From contig NZ_JAKNTW010000007.1 in the NCBI RefSeq assembly GCF_022213955.1, forward strand, positions 411,143-475,142: a DNA stretch of 64,000 nt. The letters are read 5' to 3'. This document shows, piece after piece, positions 27,385-41,719 of the stretch. Source of the stretch: Dolomitihabitans soli. Lineage in GTDB: Bacteria; Actinomycetota; Actinomycetes; Streptosporangiales; Streptosporangiaceae. The notes under the pieces are model-generated. The model was not told the origin of the DNA, ran no database searches, and was given only the letters and a program-made list of their open reading frames with translations. A program made the position numbers and the translations under genes. The stretch's first letter is position 1. Every line of letters starts with the position of its first letter.

Positions 27385-28571
27385 TCAGTCCTCCAGCGCG
27401 GCGAGCCCGGGAAGGGTCTTGCCCTCGAGATATTCAAGACTCGCACCGCCACCGGTGGAGATGTGCGAGAACCCGGCCTCCGGCAGCCCCAGCTGCCGTA
27501 CGGCCGCGGCGGAGTCGCCGCCACCGACGACGGTGAAGGCGTCCGACCCGATCAACGCTTCGGCCACCGCGCGGGTTCCGCCGGAGAACGCCTCGAACTC
27601 GAACACGCCCATCGGCCCGTTCCAGAAGACCGTGCGCGCGTCGGCCAGCTTACCGGCGAACAGCTCACGGGTCGCCGGTCCGATGTCGAGCCCCTGCCTG
27701 TCGGCCGGGATCGCGGTGGTCGGGACCACCTCGTGCTCGGCGTCCGGCGCGAACCCGGTGGCGGCCAGCACGTCCACGGGGAGGATCAGCTCCACCCCGC
27801 GCTTGGCCGCCTCGTCGATGAACCCGCGCACCTGCTCCAGCTGGTCGGCCTGCAGCAGCGAGCCGCCGACCTCGTGACCCTGTGCCGCGAGGAAGGTGTA
27901 GGCCATGCCGCCGCCGATGAGCAGCCTGTCGACCTTGGCGAGCAGATTGGAGATCACACCGAGCTTGTCGGAGACCTTCGCCCCGCCGAGAACCACGACG
28001 TACGGCCTGGCGGGGTCCTCGGTGAGCTTCTTCAGCACCTCGACCTCGGCCAGCACGAGACCGCCCGCGGCGTGCGGCAGCAGGCGCGGCACATCGTAGA
28101 CGCTGGCGTGCTTGCGGTGGACCGCGCCGAAGCCGTCGCCGACGTACAGCTCGGCGAGGCCGGCCAGACGCTCGGCGAACGCCGTGCGGGCGGCGTCGTC
28201 CTTGGACTCCTCCCCCGGCTCGAAGCGGAGATTCTCCAGGAGCGCCACCTGGCCGTCCTGGAGCTCCTGAGCGGTCCGCACGGCCGAGTCGCCCACCACG
28301 TCGGTGGCGAAGGCCACCTCGGTGCCGAGCAGCTCGCCCAGCCTGGCGGCCACCGGGCGCAGCGAGAACTTCGGGGTGGGCGAGCCCTTGGGCCGCCCGA
28401 GGTGCGCGCACACGATCACGCGCGCACCCCGCCCGGCGAGGGCCTGGATCGTCGGGACCGAAGCCCTGATCCGGCCGTCGTCGGTGATCGTCTCCCCGTC
28501 CAGGGGGACGTTCAGGTCGGCGCGCACGAGCACGCGCCTGCCCTGGACGTCGAGGTCGTCGATCCGGCGCA

Positions 28572-28572
<1 letters not shown>
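27385..28572 (-). CDS. pgk: Phosphoglycerate kinase
   Basis: ATP-forming step of glycolysis. The 395-aa protein shows [10 protein letters not shown] (residues 15-24), [19 protein letters not shown], the hinge [13 protein letters not shown] and the nucleotide-binding [14 protein letters not shown] 28572 overlaps the gap stop by 1 nt (TGATG); the frame extends further upstream but into gap. Confidence 0.97.
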
Positions 28573-29682
<1,110 letters not shown>

Positions 29683-29785
29683 TCCGGGTCCCCCCCGGCA
29701 TGGTCGATCCCCAGACGGCTTATGCCCCGTTCCAGTAAAGTGCCCGAATTGTCACTGTAAGCACACGAGACCCAAGGATCGCCCC

Positions 29786-30379
29786 ATGTCACAGGAGATC
29801 GCCCCACCCAGGACAGGACTCATCCCCGGCATCGTCGCCGGACTCGTCGCCGCCCTGGTCGGCGCCGCCGCCTACGGCACCCTCATCGCCGTCACCGAAG
29901 CCCAGATCGGCATCGCCGCGGTCGGCGTCGGCGTCGTGGTCGGCCTGGCGGTGACGGCCGTCAAGCCCACCAGTCCGGTGCTGCCCGCGCTGGCGGCCCT
30001 GTTCGCCCTGATCGCCTGCGCGCTCGGGCAGATCGGCGGGCTGACGGCCCTCTACATGAAGGCCACGAACGACGACGACTACGTCAGGTCGTTCACCCAG
30101 ACCGTCAACCTCTTCGGTGAAATCGTCGGCGAGGATCCCATGACGCTGCTCTTCTGGGCGATCAGCGCCTTCGCCGGCTTCGGCTTCGTGAACAGGCGCG
30201 TCAAGGCCGCCGTCGCGGCCCGGTCGGCTTCGGAGCAGCCGGCAGCCCAGCCGCGCGGCCCGTTCGAGGCGGCCGCCACCGGCTCCGCCAAGACACCGGT
30301 CGCCGACGCCCCGGCCTTCCCGCTGCCTCCCGCCCGGCCCTTCCCCGGCCCCCCGCAGACGCCGCACGACGGAAAGTGA
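29786..30379 (+). CDS. Small membrane protein of unknown function
   Basis: A 197-aa protein with about four transmembrane helices (residues 12-33, 38-60, 63-85 and 117-136) and a Pro/Ala-rich cytoplasmic C-terminal tail of about 55 residues. No motif that I recognise. AAGGA precedes ATG 29786, and TAAAGT at 29736-29741 is a possible -10. It is divergent from gap and converges on whiA. Confidence 0.65.
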   Translation: MSQEIAPPRTGLIPGIVAGLVAALVGAAAYGTLIAVTEAQIGIAAVGVGVVVGLAVTAVKPTSPVLPALAALFALIACALGQIGGLTALYMKATNDDDYVRSFTQTVNLFGEIVGEDPMTLLFWAISAFAGFGFVNRRVKAAVAARSASEQPAAQPRGPFEAAATGSAKTPVADAPAFPLPPARPFPGPPQTPHDGK

Positions 30380-30409
30380 GACCACTCTCCGTCATGCGAG
30401 CACATACCG

Positions 30410-31390
30410 TCAGGGCGCGAGCATGTCGATGGTGAGATTGGCCTCAGTGTTCGGAATGCCGAGATCGACGGCGCGCTTGTCGGCCATGGCGAGCAGGCGG
30501 CGGATCCGCCCCGCGATCGCGTCCTTGGTCAGGGGCGGGTCGGCGATCTGGCCGAGCTCCTCCAGCGAGGCCTGCTTGTGCTCGACGCGCAGGCGACCGG
30601 CCACCACGAGATGCTCCGGCGCCTCCTCACCGAGGATCTCCAGGGCGCGCTGCACCCTGGCCCCGGCCGCCACGGCCGCACGGGCCGACCTGCGCAGATT
30701 GGCGTCGTCGAAGTTGGCCAGCCGGTTGGCCGTGGCACGGACCTCGCGCCGCATCCGGCGCTCCTCCCAGGCCAGCACGCTGTCGTGGGCGCCGAGACGG
30801 GTCAGCAGCGCGCCGATGGCGTCGCCGTCGCGGACCACCACGCGGTCGACGCCGCGTACCTCGCGGGCCTTCGCGTGGATCTTCAACCGCCGCGCGGATC
30901 CGACCAGGGCCAGCGCCGCCTCGGGCCCCGGGCACGTCACCTCCAGCGACATCGACCTGCCGGGCTCGGTCAGCGAGCCGTGCGCCAGGAACGCCCCCCG
31001 CCACGCCGCCTCCGCGTCGCAGGTCGCCCCCGCGACCACCTGACGCGGCAGGCCGCGAACCGGCCGGCCGTGGTTGTCGATCAACCCGGTCTGCCGGGCC
31101 AGCGCCTCACCGTCGCGGTAGACCCGCACCACATAACGTGATCCCTTGCGCAGTCCCGCAGGGGCCAGGACGAGCACCTCGGCCTTGTGGCCGAACACCT
31201 CGCCGATGTCCTTGATCAGCCGCCGCGCCGTGACGTTGGTGTCGAGCTCGGCCTCGATCACGATGCGCCCGCCCACCAGGTGCAGCCCGCTCGCGAACCG
31301 GAGCAGCGTCGACACCTCCGCCTTGCGGCAGCAAGGCTTCAGGACCGAAAGGCGGCTCAGCTCGTCCTTCACCACACCTGTCATCGCCAT
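30410..31390 (-). CDS. whiA: Sporulation regulator WhiA
   Basis: DNA-binding protein with a degenerate LAGLIDADG homing-endonuclease fold and a C-terminal helix-turn-helix. In streptomycetes it activates septation genes together with WhiB; in other Gram-positives it affects division. The 326-aa protein starts [11 protein letters not shown]; the HTH is in [20 protein letters not shown] (about residues 288-307). It heads the conserved whiA-yvcK-rapZ-uvrC cluster at its 3' side, 71 nt after yvcK. Confidence 0.96.
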   Translation of the reverse strand: MAMTGVVKDELSRLSVLKPCCRKAEVSTLLRFASGLHLVGGRIVIEAELDTNVTARRLIKDIGEVFGHKAEVLVLAPAGLRKGSRYVVRVYRDGEALARQTGLIDNHGRPVRGLPRQVVAGATCDAEAAWRGAFLAHGSLTEPGRSMSLEVTCPGPEAALALVGSARRLKIHAKAREVRGVDRVVVRDGDAIGALLTRLGAHDSVLAWEERRMRREVRATANRLANFDDANLRRSARAAVAAGARVQRALEILGEEAPEHLVVAGRLRVEHKQASLEELGQIADPPLTKDAIAGRIRRLLAMADKRAVDLGIPNTEANLTIDMLAP

Positions 31391-31461
31391 GTGCGTTAGT
31401 CCTCCCCCATTCAGACCGGCTCACAGCAGTCTCTCGCACTCACAGACCGCGCTGACCAGGA

Positions 31462-32445
31462 TCAACGCTTCTCACGGAAAATCTCGTCCAGGACCGAGGC
31501 AAGACGTCGTGCATCATGCCTGGGCGACCCGTCGGCCGCTGCGACGCCGGCCGTGACGAGGCGCGCGCCCATCGCGACGGCGGCCTTCTCCAACTCCTCG
31601 GGGTCGTCCACCACCCCGGTGTCGGCGAGTACGACGTCGAGGCCGAGGGCGGGCGCGTGCCGCCTCAGGACCGCCAGGTGCTCCTGGGGGGAGAAGCCGT
31701 CGGTCTCGCCGGCCTGCGGCGCGAGGTTGAGCGCCACCAGCCTCCTGGCCTTGGTGGCGTGCAGGGCCTCGGCCAGCCGAGGCACCTTCAGGTGCGGCAG
31801 CACACTGGTGAACCAGGATCCGGGTCCGAACACCACCCAGTCGGCGTCGAGCACGGCCTGGATGGCTTCGGGTGAGGCGGGCGGATCAGTGGGGACCAGG
31901 GAGATCGCCCGCACCGTGCCAGGGGTCAGCGCGCACGCGACCTGGCCGCGCACGGTGGTGATCAGGCCGTCGACCTCGACCTCCGCCACGATGTCGAGCG
32001 GAACCGAGGCCATCGGCAGCACCCTGCCGTGCGCGCCGAGCAGGCGGCCCACCCAGTCGAGCGCGGCGACGGGATCGTCGAGCAGCTCCCACAGCGCCAC
32101 GATGAGCAGGTTCCCCACCGCGTGCCCGTGCAGGTCGCCCTCGCTGCGGAACCGGTGCTGGACCACCTCGCTCCAGGTGCGTCCCCACTCGTCGTCGCCG
32201 CACAGCGCGGCCAGCGCCATCCGCAGGTCGCCGGGCGGCAGCACACCCAGTTCCTTGCGCAGCCTGCCGCTGGACCCGCCGTCATCGGCCACCGTGACCA
32301 CCGCGGTCAGCGCGGAGGTGACCCGGCGCAGCGCCGACAGCGACGCGTACAGCCCGTGGCCGCCGCCGAGCGCCACCACCTTCGGTCCGGCGTCAGTGAC
32401 GGCCGCGGCGGGATAGGGGAGAGGAGGTTCGTCGGGGGCGCTCAC
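31462..32445 (-). CDS. yvcK: YvcK/GlmR-family (CofD-like) protein
   Basis: Gluconeogenesis-factor family protein that in Firmicutes and mycobacteria tunes cell-wall precursor supply and binds UDP-sugars. The 327-aa protein has the CofD-like nucleotide-binding motifs VVALGGGHGLYASLSALR (residues 23-40), VADDGGSSGRLR and GNLLIVALWE. GTG 32445 overlaps the rapZ stop by 4 nt (GTGA). Confidence 0.95.
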   Translation of the reverse strand: MSAPDEPPLPYPAAAVTDAGPKVVALGGGHGLYASLSALRRVTSALTAVVTVADDGGSSGRLRKELGVLPPGDLRMALAALCGDDEWGRTWSEVVQHRFRSEGDLHGHAVGNLLIVALWELLDDPVAALDWVGRLLGAHGRVLPMASVPLDIVAEVEVDGLITTVRGQVACALTPGTVRAISLVPTDPPASPEAIQAVLDADWVVFGPGSWFTSVLPHLKVPRLAEALHATKARRLVALNLAPQAGETDGFSPQEHLAVLRRHAPALGLDVVLADTGVVDDPEELEKAAVAMGARLVTAGVAAADGSPRHDARRLASVLDEIFREKR

Positions 32446-33317
32446 TCCCGGCCCACATCTCTGTGGCTCACCTGCACCTCCATCGAGCGATCACGCAATC
32501 GGCCACCGATCTGCTCGGACACGGCGACGCTGCGGTGCTTGCCCCCGGTGCAGCCCACGGCCAGCGTCACGTAGCTCTTGCCCTCGCGCGTGTAGCCGGC
32601 CGCGATCACGCCGAGCACCTCCTCGTAGGCGTCGAGGAACTCCTTGGCGCCGGGCTGGTTGAGCACGTAGTCGCGGACGGGGGCGTCGAGACCGTTCATG
32701 GGGCGCAGCTCCGGGACCCAGTGCGGATTGGGCAGGAACCTGCAGTCGACGACGAGATCGGCGTCCACGGGCAGGCCGTACTTGTAACCGAAGGAGACCA
32801 CGTTGACGCGCAGCCCCGGCCGGTCGTCGCCGCCGAAGAAGGCCACGATCTTGCGCCGGAGCTCGTGCACGTTGAGGGAGGAGGTGTCGAGCACCAGGTC
32901 GGCGTTGGCCCGCACCTCGCGCAACAGGCCCCGCTCGCGTGCGATGCCGTCGACCAGCCGGCCCTCACCCTGCAGCGGGTGCGGACGGCGGACGTTCTCG
33001 AACCTGCGGACCAGCCCGTCGTCGCCGGCCTCCAGGAAGACCACGCGTACGGCGACGCCGCGGCCTTCCAGCTCCTCGATCGCCGCGTTCATGTCGGTGG
33101 TGAATGCCAGGCTGCGCACGTCGACCACCGCGGCCACCTTGTCGGCCGCGAGTTTGACCCGCCCCGCCTCCTCCGCCAGGGAGAACAGCAGCCCCGGCGG
33201 CAGGTTGTCGATCACGAACCAGCCGAGGTCCTCCAGCGCCTTCGCCGCCGTGCTCCGCCCCGCGCCGGACATGCCGGTGACGATGACGAACGCCGGTTCC
33301 GTGCCCTTCGCGCTCAT
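32442..33317 (-). CDS. rapZ: RNase adapter RapZ/YvcJ-family nucleotide-binding protein
   Basis: P-loop protein of the YvcJ/RapZ family. The 291-aa protein has Walker [10 protein letters not shown] (residues 15-23) and the conserved C-terminal [16 protein letters not shown]. coli RapZ directs decay of the GlmZ small RNA; the role in actinomycetes is not settled. ATG 33317 overlaps the uvrC stop by 4 nt and has GGGGGAGGG upstream. Confidence 0.94.
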   Translation of the reverse strand: MSAKGTEPAFVIVTGMSGAGRSTAAKALEDLGWFVIDNLPPGLLFSLAEEAGRVKLAADKVAAVVDVRSLAFTTDMNAAIEELEGRGVAVRVVFLEAGDDGLVRRFENVRRPHPLQGEGRLVDGIARERGLLREVRANADLVLDTSSLNVHELRRKIVAFFGGDDRPGLRVNVVSFGYKYGLPVDADLVVDCRFLPNPHWVPELRPMNGLDAPVRDYVLNQPGAKEFLDAYEEVLGVIAAGYTREGKSYVTLAVGCTGGKHRSVAVSEQIGGRLRDRSMEVQVSHRDVGRE

Positions 33318-35242
33318 GAACCCTCCCCCTTCAACGCCGACACGATCACTTCGGCCAGCGCGGGACCGATCCCCTGCACCTCGCACATCTCGGCGGCGGT
33401 GGCGTCACGCAGCCGCTTCACCGAGCCGAAGTGCCGCAGCAGGGCTTGCCTGCGAGCGGGGCCGAGCCCTGGAACCTGGTCCAGCGCGCTTTCCTTGACA
33501 CTCTTGGACCGCTTGGCTCGATGGTAGGTGATGGCGAAGCGATGCGCTTCGTCACGCACGCGTTGCAGCAGGTAGAGACCTTCGCTCGACCTTGGCATGA
33601 TCACCGGTTGGTCGTCGCCGGGCTGCCACACCTCTTCCAGCCGCTTGGCCAGCCCGCAGATCGCCACGTCGTCGACGCCCAGTTCGTCGAGCGCCCGCTG
33701 GGCGGCCGCCGCCTGCGCGGGGCCGCCGTCGACGACCACCAGGTTGGGCGGGTAGGCGAACTTCCGCGGGCGGCCGGTCTCCGGGTCGATCGGGTCGCCG
33801 GCCGGCTCCGCGCCGAGCTCCCCCGTCGCGCTGCGCTCCTCCAGGTATCTCTTGAACCGCCGTGAGATCACCTCGTGGATGGAGGCGACGTCGCCCTGCC
33901 CGGACAGGTTGCGGATGGCGAAGCGGCGGTACTCGCTCTTGCGGGCGAGCCCGTCTTCGAAGACCACCATCGAGGCCACCACGTCGTCACCCATCATGTG
34001 GGACACGTCGTAGCACTCGATGCGGAGCGGGACCTGCTCCAGGTCGAGCGCGTCCGTGATCTCCTGCAGCGCCTTGCTGCGGGTCGTGAGATCACTGGCC
34101 CTGCGCAGCTTGTGCTGGGCCAGCGACTCCTTGGCGTTGCGCTCGACGGTCTCCATCAGCGTCTTCTTGTCGCCACGCCGGGGCACCCGCACGTCGACCC
34201 GGCCACGGCGCTGCTCGCCGAGCAACTCGACGACGGCCTCGGCCTCCGGCGGCATGGTGGGCACCAGCACCTCGCGGGGCAGCGCCTCGGGGGCGGCCGC
34301 GCCGTACATCTGCAGCAGGAAGTGCTCCACGAGCTCGCCCTGGGTGGTCTCCTCGACCTTGTCCACGACCCAGCCCCGCTGGCCCCTGATCCGCCCGTTG
34401 CGCACGTAGAACACCTGGACGGAGGCTTCGAGCTGGTCCTCGGCCAGTGCGACCACATCGCAGTCGGTGCCCTCGCCGAGCACGACGGCCTGCTTCTCGA
34501 GCGCCCGCTGCAACGCCTGGACGTCGTCGCGCAGCCTGGCCGCCCGTTCGAACTCCTCCTCGGCGGCGGCGGCGTGCATCCGGCGCTCCAGGCGTTTGAT
34601 GAACCTGGCCGTGTTGCCGGCCATGAAGTCGCAGAACTCCTCGGCGAGCGCCCGGTGCTCCTCCTCGGTCACCCGTGCGACGCACGGCGCGGCGCACTTG
34701 TCGATGTAGCCGAGCAGGCAGGGCCGCCCGATCTGGCTCGCGCGCTTGAACACCCCGGCCGAGCAGGTGCGCACCGGGAAGACCCGCAGCAGCAGGTCGA
34801 CGGTCTCGCGGATCGCCCAGGCGTGGGAGTAGGGGCCGAAGTAGCGGGTGCCCTTGCGTTTGGCGCCGCGCAGCACCTGGACTCTCGGGAACCGCTCGTC
34901 CATGGTCACCGCGAGGTAGGGATAGGACTTGTCGTCGCGGTACTTCACGTTGAACCGCGGGTCGAACTCCTTGATCCAGGAGTATTCGAGCTGGAGCGCC
35001 TCGACCTCGGTGCCGACCACGGTCCAGTCGACGTCGGCGGCGGTGGTCAGCATGGTCTGGGTGCGCGGGTGCAGGCCGGCGAAGTCGGCGAAGTAGGAGT
35101 TGAGCCGCTGCCTCAGGCTCTTGGCCTTGCCCACGTAGATGACCCGGCCGCCGGCGTCTCTGAATCGGTAGACGCCGGGCGACTCGGGGATCGACCCTGC
35201 TGCGGGCCGGAAGCTGAGGGGGCTGCTCGCGGATCTCGCCAC
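33314..35242 (-). CDS. uvrC: Excinuclease ABC subunit UvrC
   Basis: Makes the dual incisions in nucleotide excision repair. The 642-aa protein has the GIY-YIG domain at residues 20-100 ([19 protein letters not shown]), a UVR/UvrB-binding helix near 215-240, the RNase-H-like nuclease domain from about 385 (ECYDVSH and VVVDGGPAQ) and C-terminal helix-hairpin-helix repeats. GTG 35242 has no ribosome site; TAGGCT ends 7 nt before it, so the mRNA is probably leaderless. It stands at the head of uvrC-rapZ-yvcK-whiA. Confidence 0.96.
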   Translation of the reverse strand: MARSASSPLSFRPAAGSIPESPGVYRFRDAGGRVIYVGKAKSLRQRLNSYFADFAGLHPRTQTMLTTAADVDWTVVGTEVEALQLEYSWIKEFDPRFNVKYRDDKSYPYLAVTMDERFPRVQVLRGAKRKGTRYFGPYSHAWAIRETVDLLLRVFPVRTCSAGVFKRASQIGRPCLLGYIDKCAAPCVARVTEEEHRALAEEFCDFMAGNTARFIKRLERRMHAAAAEEEFERAARLRDDVQALQRALEKQAVVLGEGTDCDVVALAEDQLEASVQVFYVRNGRIRGQRGWVVDKVEETTQGELVEHFLLQMYGAAAPEALPREVLVPTMPPEAEAVVELLGEQRRGRVDVRVPRRGDKKTLMETVERNAKESLAQHKLRRASDLTTRSKALQEITDALDLEQVPLRIECYDVSHMMGDDVVASMVVFEDGLARKSEYRRFAIRNLSGQGDVASIHEVISRRFKRYLEERSATGELGAEPAGDPIDPETGRPRKFAYPPNLVVVDGGPAQAAAAQRALDELGVDDVAICGLAKRLEEVWQPGDDQPVIMPRSSEGLYLLQRVRDEAHRFAITYHRAKRSKSVKESALDQVPGLGPARRQALLRHFGSVKRLRDATAAEMCEVQGIGPALAEVIVSALKGEGS

Positions 35243-35290
35243 ACTCGAAAGCCTATCGGCCCGCGCCGACAGGAACGGGCCCGGCGGCGC

Positions 35291-35770
35291 TCAGGCCAGG
35301 GCGATCTGGTCTCCCGACACCGAGATCTTCACCTCGGCCAGCGGCGCCTTCGCCGGTCCTCCCTGCACGGAGCCGTCGCTCGTGCTGAACTTGCTCATGT
35401 GGCACGGGCAGATGATCGAGCCGTCCTTCACCTCCTCGACCGAGCAGCCGCGGTGGGTGCAGACCGCCGTGAACGCCTTGAACTCGCCCGCGCTCGGCTG
35501 GACCACCACGACCTTCTGGTCCTTGAAGACCGCGCCGCCGCCCACCGGGATGTCGGCCGTCGCGGCGAGCGCCGCCCCGGTCTTCCCCGACTGTTCCGCC
35601 GACGCGGAGGGCGCCGGCTGTTCCGCGGACGCGGCGGGCTCCGCCTCGGTGGGCTGGGCCGCGGTGGGCTCCTCCGCGGACCCGCCGCACGCCGCGAGCG
35701 TCACCGCCAGGCCGCTCGCTCCGGCGCCCATGATGAGGGTGCGCCGTGTGGTGTTGTCGTTGACTCGCAT
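35291..35770 (-). CDS. Rieske [2Fe-2S] Tat lipoprotein, copy 1
   Basis: A 159-aa exported protein. Arg9-Arg10 fit a Tat signal and VTLAAC ends in the lipidation Cys28. An Ala/Glu/Pro-rich linker (30-70) precedes a Rieske domain with ligands Cys104 and His106 (CTHRGC) and Cys121 and His124 (CPCHMSKF); Cys109 and Cys123 can form the Rieske disulfide. It lacks the transmembrane helices of QcrA, so it is a stand-alone electron carrier at the outer face of the membrane. Start ATG 35770; GTG 35788 is an alternative. First of three tandem copies between uvrC and uvrA. Confidence 0.82.
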   Translation of the reverse strand: MRVNDNTTRRTLIMGAGASGLAVTLAACGGSAEEPTAAQPTEAEPAASAEQPAPSASAEQSGKTGAALAATADIPVGGGAVFKDQKVVVVQPSAGEFKAFTAVCTHRGCSVEEVKDGSIICPCHMSKFSTSDGSVQGGPAKAPLAEVKISVSGDQIALA

Positions 35771-35885
35771 GACGGCAGCCAACCGCACCCGGCTGAGAGA
35801 AATATGAGACGAGGGTTGCCGCCGTCGCCCGCCGTTCTGAGCGGCCCGGCGGGCGACGGCGGCGTCTTGGCGCCCCCGGCGAGGA

Positions 35886-36374
35886 TCAGGCGAGCGAGAT
35901 GGCGTCGCCGTCCACGCTGATCTTCACTTCGGGTAGCGGGTCGGTCGCGGGGCCGTTGTCGACCGAGCCATCGGCGATCTTGAACTTGCTGCCGTGACAC
36001 GGGCAGTTGATCGTGCCGTTGCTGACACTCTTCACCGGGCATCCCTGGTGGGTGCACGTGGTGCTGAACGCCTTGAACTCGCCCGCGCTCGGCTGGGTGA
36101 CGACGACCTTCTCGCTCTCGAAGATCTTACCGCCCCCTTCGGGGATGTCGGACGTCTTGGCGAATCCGGCGGAGCCGTCGTCGCCGGCGGTCTCCTCCGG
36201 CGCCGACGGCTGGGGCTCCCCGGTGGCCTTGTCGTCGACCACGGCCCCGCTCGGCTCGCCGTACCCCGAACAGGCCGTCAGGACGGCGGCCAGGCCCGCG
36301 CCGCCCGCGCCGAGCACCATGGCCCGGCGCGTGGTCGTCGGCGCTCCCCTGCCGATGTCGCTCCGCTCACTCAT
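35886..36374 (-). CDS. Rieske [2Fe-2S] Tat lipoprotein, copy 2
   Basis: A 162-aa paralogue of the neighbouring genes. Twin arginines 16-17, lipobox VLTAC (Cys35), an acidic Pro/Glu/Asp linker (38-72), then Cys107/His109 (CTHQGC) and Cys124/His127 (CPCHGSKF). GGGAGG precedes ATG 36374. It is separated from copy 1 by 115 nt and from copy 3 by 165 nt, so each may have its own promoter. Partner unknown. Confidence 0.84.
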   Translation of the reverse strand: MSERSDIGRGAPTTTRRAMVLGAGGAGLAAVLTACSGYGEPSGAVVDDKATGEPQPSAPEETAGDDGSAGFAKTSDIPEGGGKIFESEKVVVTQPSAGEFKAFSTTCTHQGCPVKSVSNGTINCPCHGSKFKIADGSVDNGPATDPLPEVKISVDGDAISLA

Positions 36375-36539
36375 CGCGGCCTCCCGGCAGACAGGACCCG
36401 GCTCGCGGGCTGATAAGCGACAAGGTACACACAGTCACCCTCCCAGGGTTCTTTCCTAGACGTACGGCTCGCACCCGGCACAGGTTCAGCCTGGCGAACG
36501 TCTTCCCTGGGAACTATGAATATTTACCCGTACGGCGGG

Positions 36540-36980
36540 TCAGAGCAGCACGATCTCGTCGTCGTCCACACGCAGCGGGAACTCGGCCAGCGGCGCCTCC
36601 GCGGGCCCCTTCAGGCACTTTCCGGAGTCCGCCGCGAACTCACTGCCGTGACACGGGCACTGGATGATCCCCTCCTCGACCCGCCCCACCGCGCAGCCCT
36701 TGTGCGGACAGTTCGCGGTGAACGCCTTGAACACCCCCGCCGACGGCTGAGTGATCACGACCTTCCACTTGTCGATCACCGTGCCGCCGCCGACCGGGAC
36801 GTCGGCCGTCTTCGCGATGACCTTCCCCTTGATCCCCGGCGGTACGGCGGGCACGCCCGGCTCACCGGCGCCGCACGCGGTCAGCGCGACCCCGCAGGCG
36901 GCCACACCGGCGACGCCCAGCACCCGGCGCCGCGTCGGCCCGTTTTCCGGCATGACGAACTCAGCTGTCTCCGTGGACAT
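36540..36980 (-). CDS. Rieske [2Fe-2S] Tat lipoprotein, copy 3
   Basis: A 146-aa paralogue with the shortest linker. RRR at 17-19, lipobox ALTAC (Cys36), Cys91/His93 (CPHKGC, with Pro in place of Thr) and Cys108/His111 (CPCHGSEF). GGAGGGG lies upstream of ATG 36980. It converges on no gene and follows uvrA on the same strand. The Rieske core VxQPSAGxFKAF is shared by all three copies, which indicates local duplication. Confidence 0.84.
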   Translation of the reverse strand: MSTETAEFVMPENGPTRRRVLGVAGVAACGVALTACGAGEPGVPAVPPGIKGKVIAKTADVPVGGGTVIDKWKVVITQPSAGVFKAFTANCPHKGCAVGRVEEGIIQCPCHGSEFAADSGKCLKGPAEAPLAEFPLRVDDDEIVLL

Positions 36981-37097
36981 CGTGTTGCGGCCCCTCCTCG
37001 CAACTCCCCCGAAACCGGGCTTGTCCCAAGCGTATTGACGGGTGGCCCCGGTCCCCGATCTGGGGAGGGGCCACCCATTCCCGCGTGGGAGGCCCAG

Positions 37098-39938
<2,841 letters not shown>

Positions 39939-40181
39939 GGCGGTCCCGATGTCGAAGGTCGAAAAGGTCAGTACCTGCTTCACGGGCAGGGTAGCGGGGG
40001 GCTACGACAATTTCCGGCGCCCGGTGCCCGGCCCTCTTCAGACTAGGGGCCCGGCTGCCTTCTCGCAGGTCACCTGGTGGAACAACGGGAGGCGACCGAG
40101 TTATGCCCGCGTAGTGGAGGATAGGACCCTTAGGGGCCGCATGGCGGCGGGCCCGAACGCGACACTGTCGAGGGAGTATTT

Positions 40182-40826
40182 GTGACCTACACCGGCGACG
40201 TCTCCAAAGGCGGCCCCGCCGACGTCCGCGAGCTGACCGAGCTGACCATCAGCAAGCTCGAGGTCGGCGACTTCGGCAACAACGCCTACCTGCTTCGCTG
40301 CAACGAGACCGGCGACGGCCTGCTGATCGACGCGGCGGCCGAGCCCGACCGGCTGCGCGAGCTGATCGGCGACCTGCCGATCAGCAAGATCGTCACCACC
40401 CACCGGCACAAGGACCACTGGATGGGACTGACCGAACTGGCCAGGTCCACCGGGGCCACGGTGGTCGCCCACACCCTGGACGCACCCGAATTGCCGGTGC
40501 CCGTCGGCCTGGAGGTCGAGCACGGCGACCGGATCACCGTGGGCGTCGTGAGCCTGGACGTCATCCACCTGCGCGGTCACACACCCGGCTCGATCGCCCT
40601 GCTCCATCAGGACGCCCACCTGTTCACCGGCGACTCGCTCTTCCCCGGCGGGGTGGGCAACACCCAGGGCGACCGGGCCCGCTTCGCCCAGCTCTTCGGA
40701 GACGTGAAGGAGCGCATCTTCGACAGGCTGCCCGACGAGGTCTGGGTCTACCCGGGTCACGGCAGGGACACCACGCTCGGGGCGGAGCGCGCCTCGCTCC
40801 CCGAGTGGGAGGCCCGCGGCTGGTAG
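40182..40826 (+). CDS. Metallo-beta-lactamase-fold hydrolase, glyoxalase II-like
   Basis: A 214-aa cytoplasmic hydrolase. The metal site HxHxDH is THRHKDH (about residues 74-80), with further ligands in LRGHTPGS, FTGDSLFPGG and YPGHG. This set fits the glyoxalase II/YcbL group, probably a thioester or related hydrolase. GGAG precedes GTG 40182. It is divergent from uvrA and ends at a strong hairpin. Confidence 0.82.
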   Translation: MTYTGDVSKGGPADVRELTELTISKLEVGDFGNNAYLLRCNETGDGLLIDAAAEPDRLRELIGDLPISKIVTTHRHKDHWMGLTELARSTGATVVAHTLDAPELPVPVGLEVEHGDRITVGVVSLDVIHLRGHTPGSIALLHQDAHLFTGDSLFPGGVGNTQGDRARFAQLFGDVKERIFDRLPDEVWVYPGHGRDTTLGAERASLPEWEARGW

Positions 40827-40841
40827 CCCCCGGAACGCGGA

Positions 40842-40874
40842 ACGGCGAAGACCCGGTGCACGGGTCTTCGCCGT
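40842..40874. terminator. Bidirectional hairpin terminator
   Basis: A perfect 14-bp stem ACGGCGAAGACCCG/CGGGTCTTCGCCGT with a 5-nt loop, between the convergent hydrolase and pssA genes. Confidence 0.82.
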
Positions 40875-40894
40875 CGGATCCGGCTCAGGGACGA

Positions 40895-41719
40895 TCAGCC
40901 GGGGCGGCGTTCCCTGCGCTGCTCCCGCTTGAACATCAGCACGCGCAACGGGATCGCCGTGACCAGCGCGATCTGCATGCTCGCACCGACCTTGATCAGC
41001 GTGTCGCCGCCCTCGGGCCAGGCCGCCCACACGGTCAGGCAGGCGACGTTGATCATGATCCAGGCGAGCACCACCGCGGCGAGCTGGCCCTTGGGCTTGG
41101 GATACTCGATCCGGCTGACCATCAGCCAGGCCACCGCGAAGATCGCGCCCAGCGACAGGTACGTCGGCTGGAAGAGCAGGACGACCGAGACGACGGTCAT
41201 GGCGCCCATCGGAATGGGCAGTCCCATGAAGTCGCCGCTGTTGGTCTTCACGCAGGCGAACCTGGCCAGCCGTACGACACCGGCGATCAGCACCGAGGCC
41301 GCGGCGCACAGCACCAGCCAGAGCGGGAGCTTCGAGGTGAAGCCCGCCCAGATCACCACCATGAAGGCCGGCGCGAAGCCGAAACTGATCACGTCGGCGA
41401 GGTTGTCGAGCTCCGCGCCCATCGCGGAGGCCCGGAACCTGCGTGCCACGAGCCCGTCGAACAGGTCGCAGGTGGCGCCGATCAGCAGCAGCACCACCGC
41501 GGTCGCGAAGTAGCGTGGCTCAGGAGCGAACTTCTGCTCCGCCTGGAGCTGGCTGATCGCCGACCAGGCGAGCACGCACACGGCGAGGAAGCCGCACAGC
41601 GCGTTGCCCAGTGACAAGGAGTCCGCGGCGGACAGGCGGAACGCCTTACCGACCGGACCCTTGGGTTCGTCGACGTCGTCCAGTTCCTCCACCGGCCAGC
41701 TAGCGTCAGCCGTGGTCAA
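40895..41719 (-). CDS. pssA: CDP-diacylglycerol-serine O-phosphatidyltransferase
   Basis: Makes phosphatidylserine, the precursor of phosphatidylethanolamine. The 274-aa membrane protein has the CDP-alcohol phosphotransferase motif D-x2-DG-x2-AR-x8-G-x3-D-x3-D (CDLFDGLVARR then MGAELDNLADV). About eight hydrophobic helices follow a 28-residue acidic N-terminus. TTG 41719 overlaps the end of psd by 14 nt; a later GTG (codon 10) is possible. The psd-pssA pairing fixes the phosphatidylserine assignment over other CDP-alcohol transferases. Confidence 0.92.
   Translation of the reverse strand: MTTADASWPVEELDDVDEPKGPVGKAFRLSAADSLSLGNALCGFLAVCVLAWSAISQLQAEQKFAPEPRYFATAVVLLLIGATCDLFDGLVARRFRASAMGAELDNLADVISFGFAPAFMVVIWAGFTSKLPLWLVLCAAASVLIAGVVRLARFACVKTNSGDFMGLPIPMGAMTVVSVVLLFQPTYLSLGAIFAVAWLMVSRIEYPKPKGQLAAVVLAWIMINVACLTVWAAWPEGGDTLIKVGASMQIALVTAIPLRVLMFKREQRRERRPG

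Noticed and set aside
35291..36980. qcrA, the Rieske subunit of the cytochrome bc complex
   Set aside because: No transmembrane helices other than the Tat signal, small size, and no qcrB or qcrC nearby.
39939..40181. LexA (SOS) box before uvrA
   Set aside because: TTCGAC and GTCGAA fragments occur, but nothing fits TCGAAC-N4-GTTCGA.
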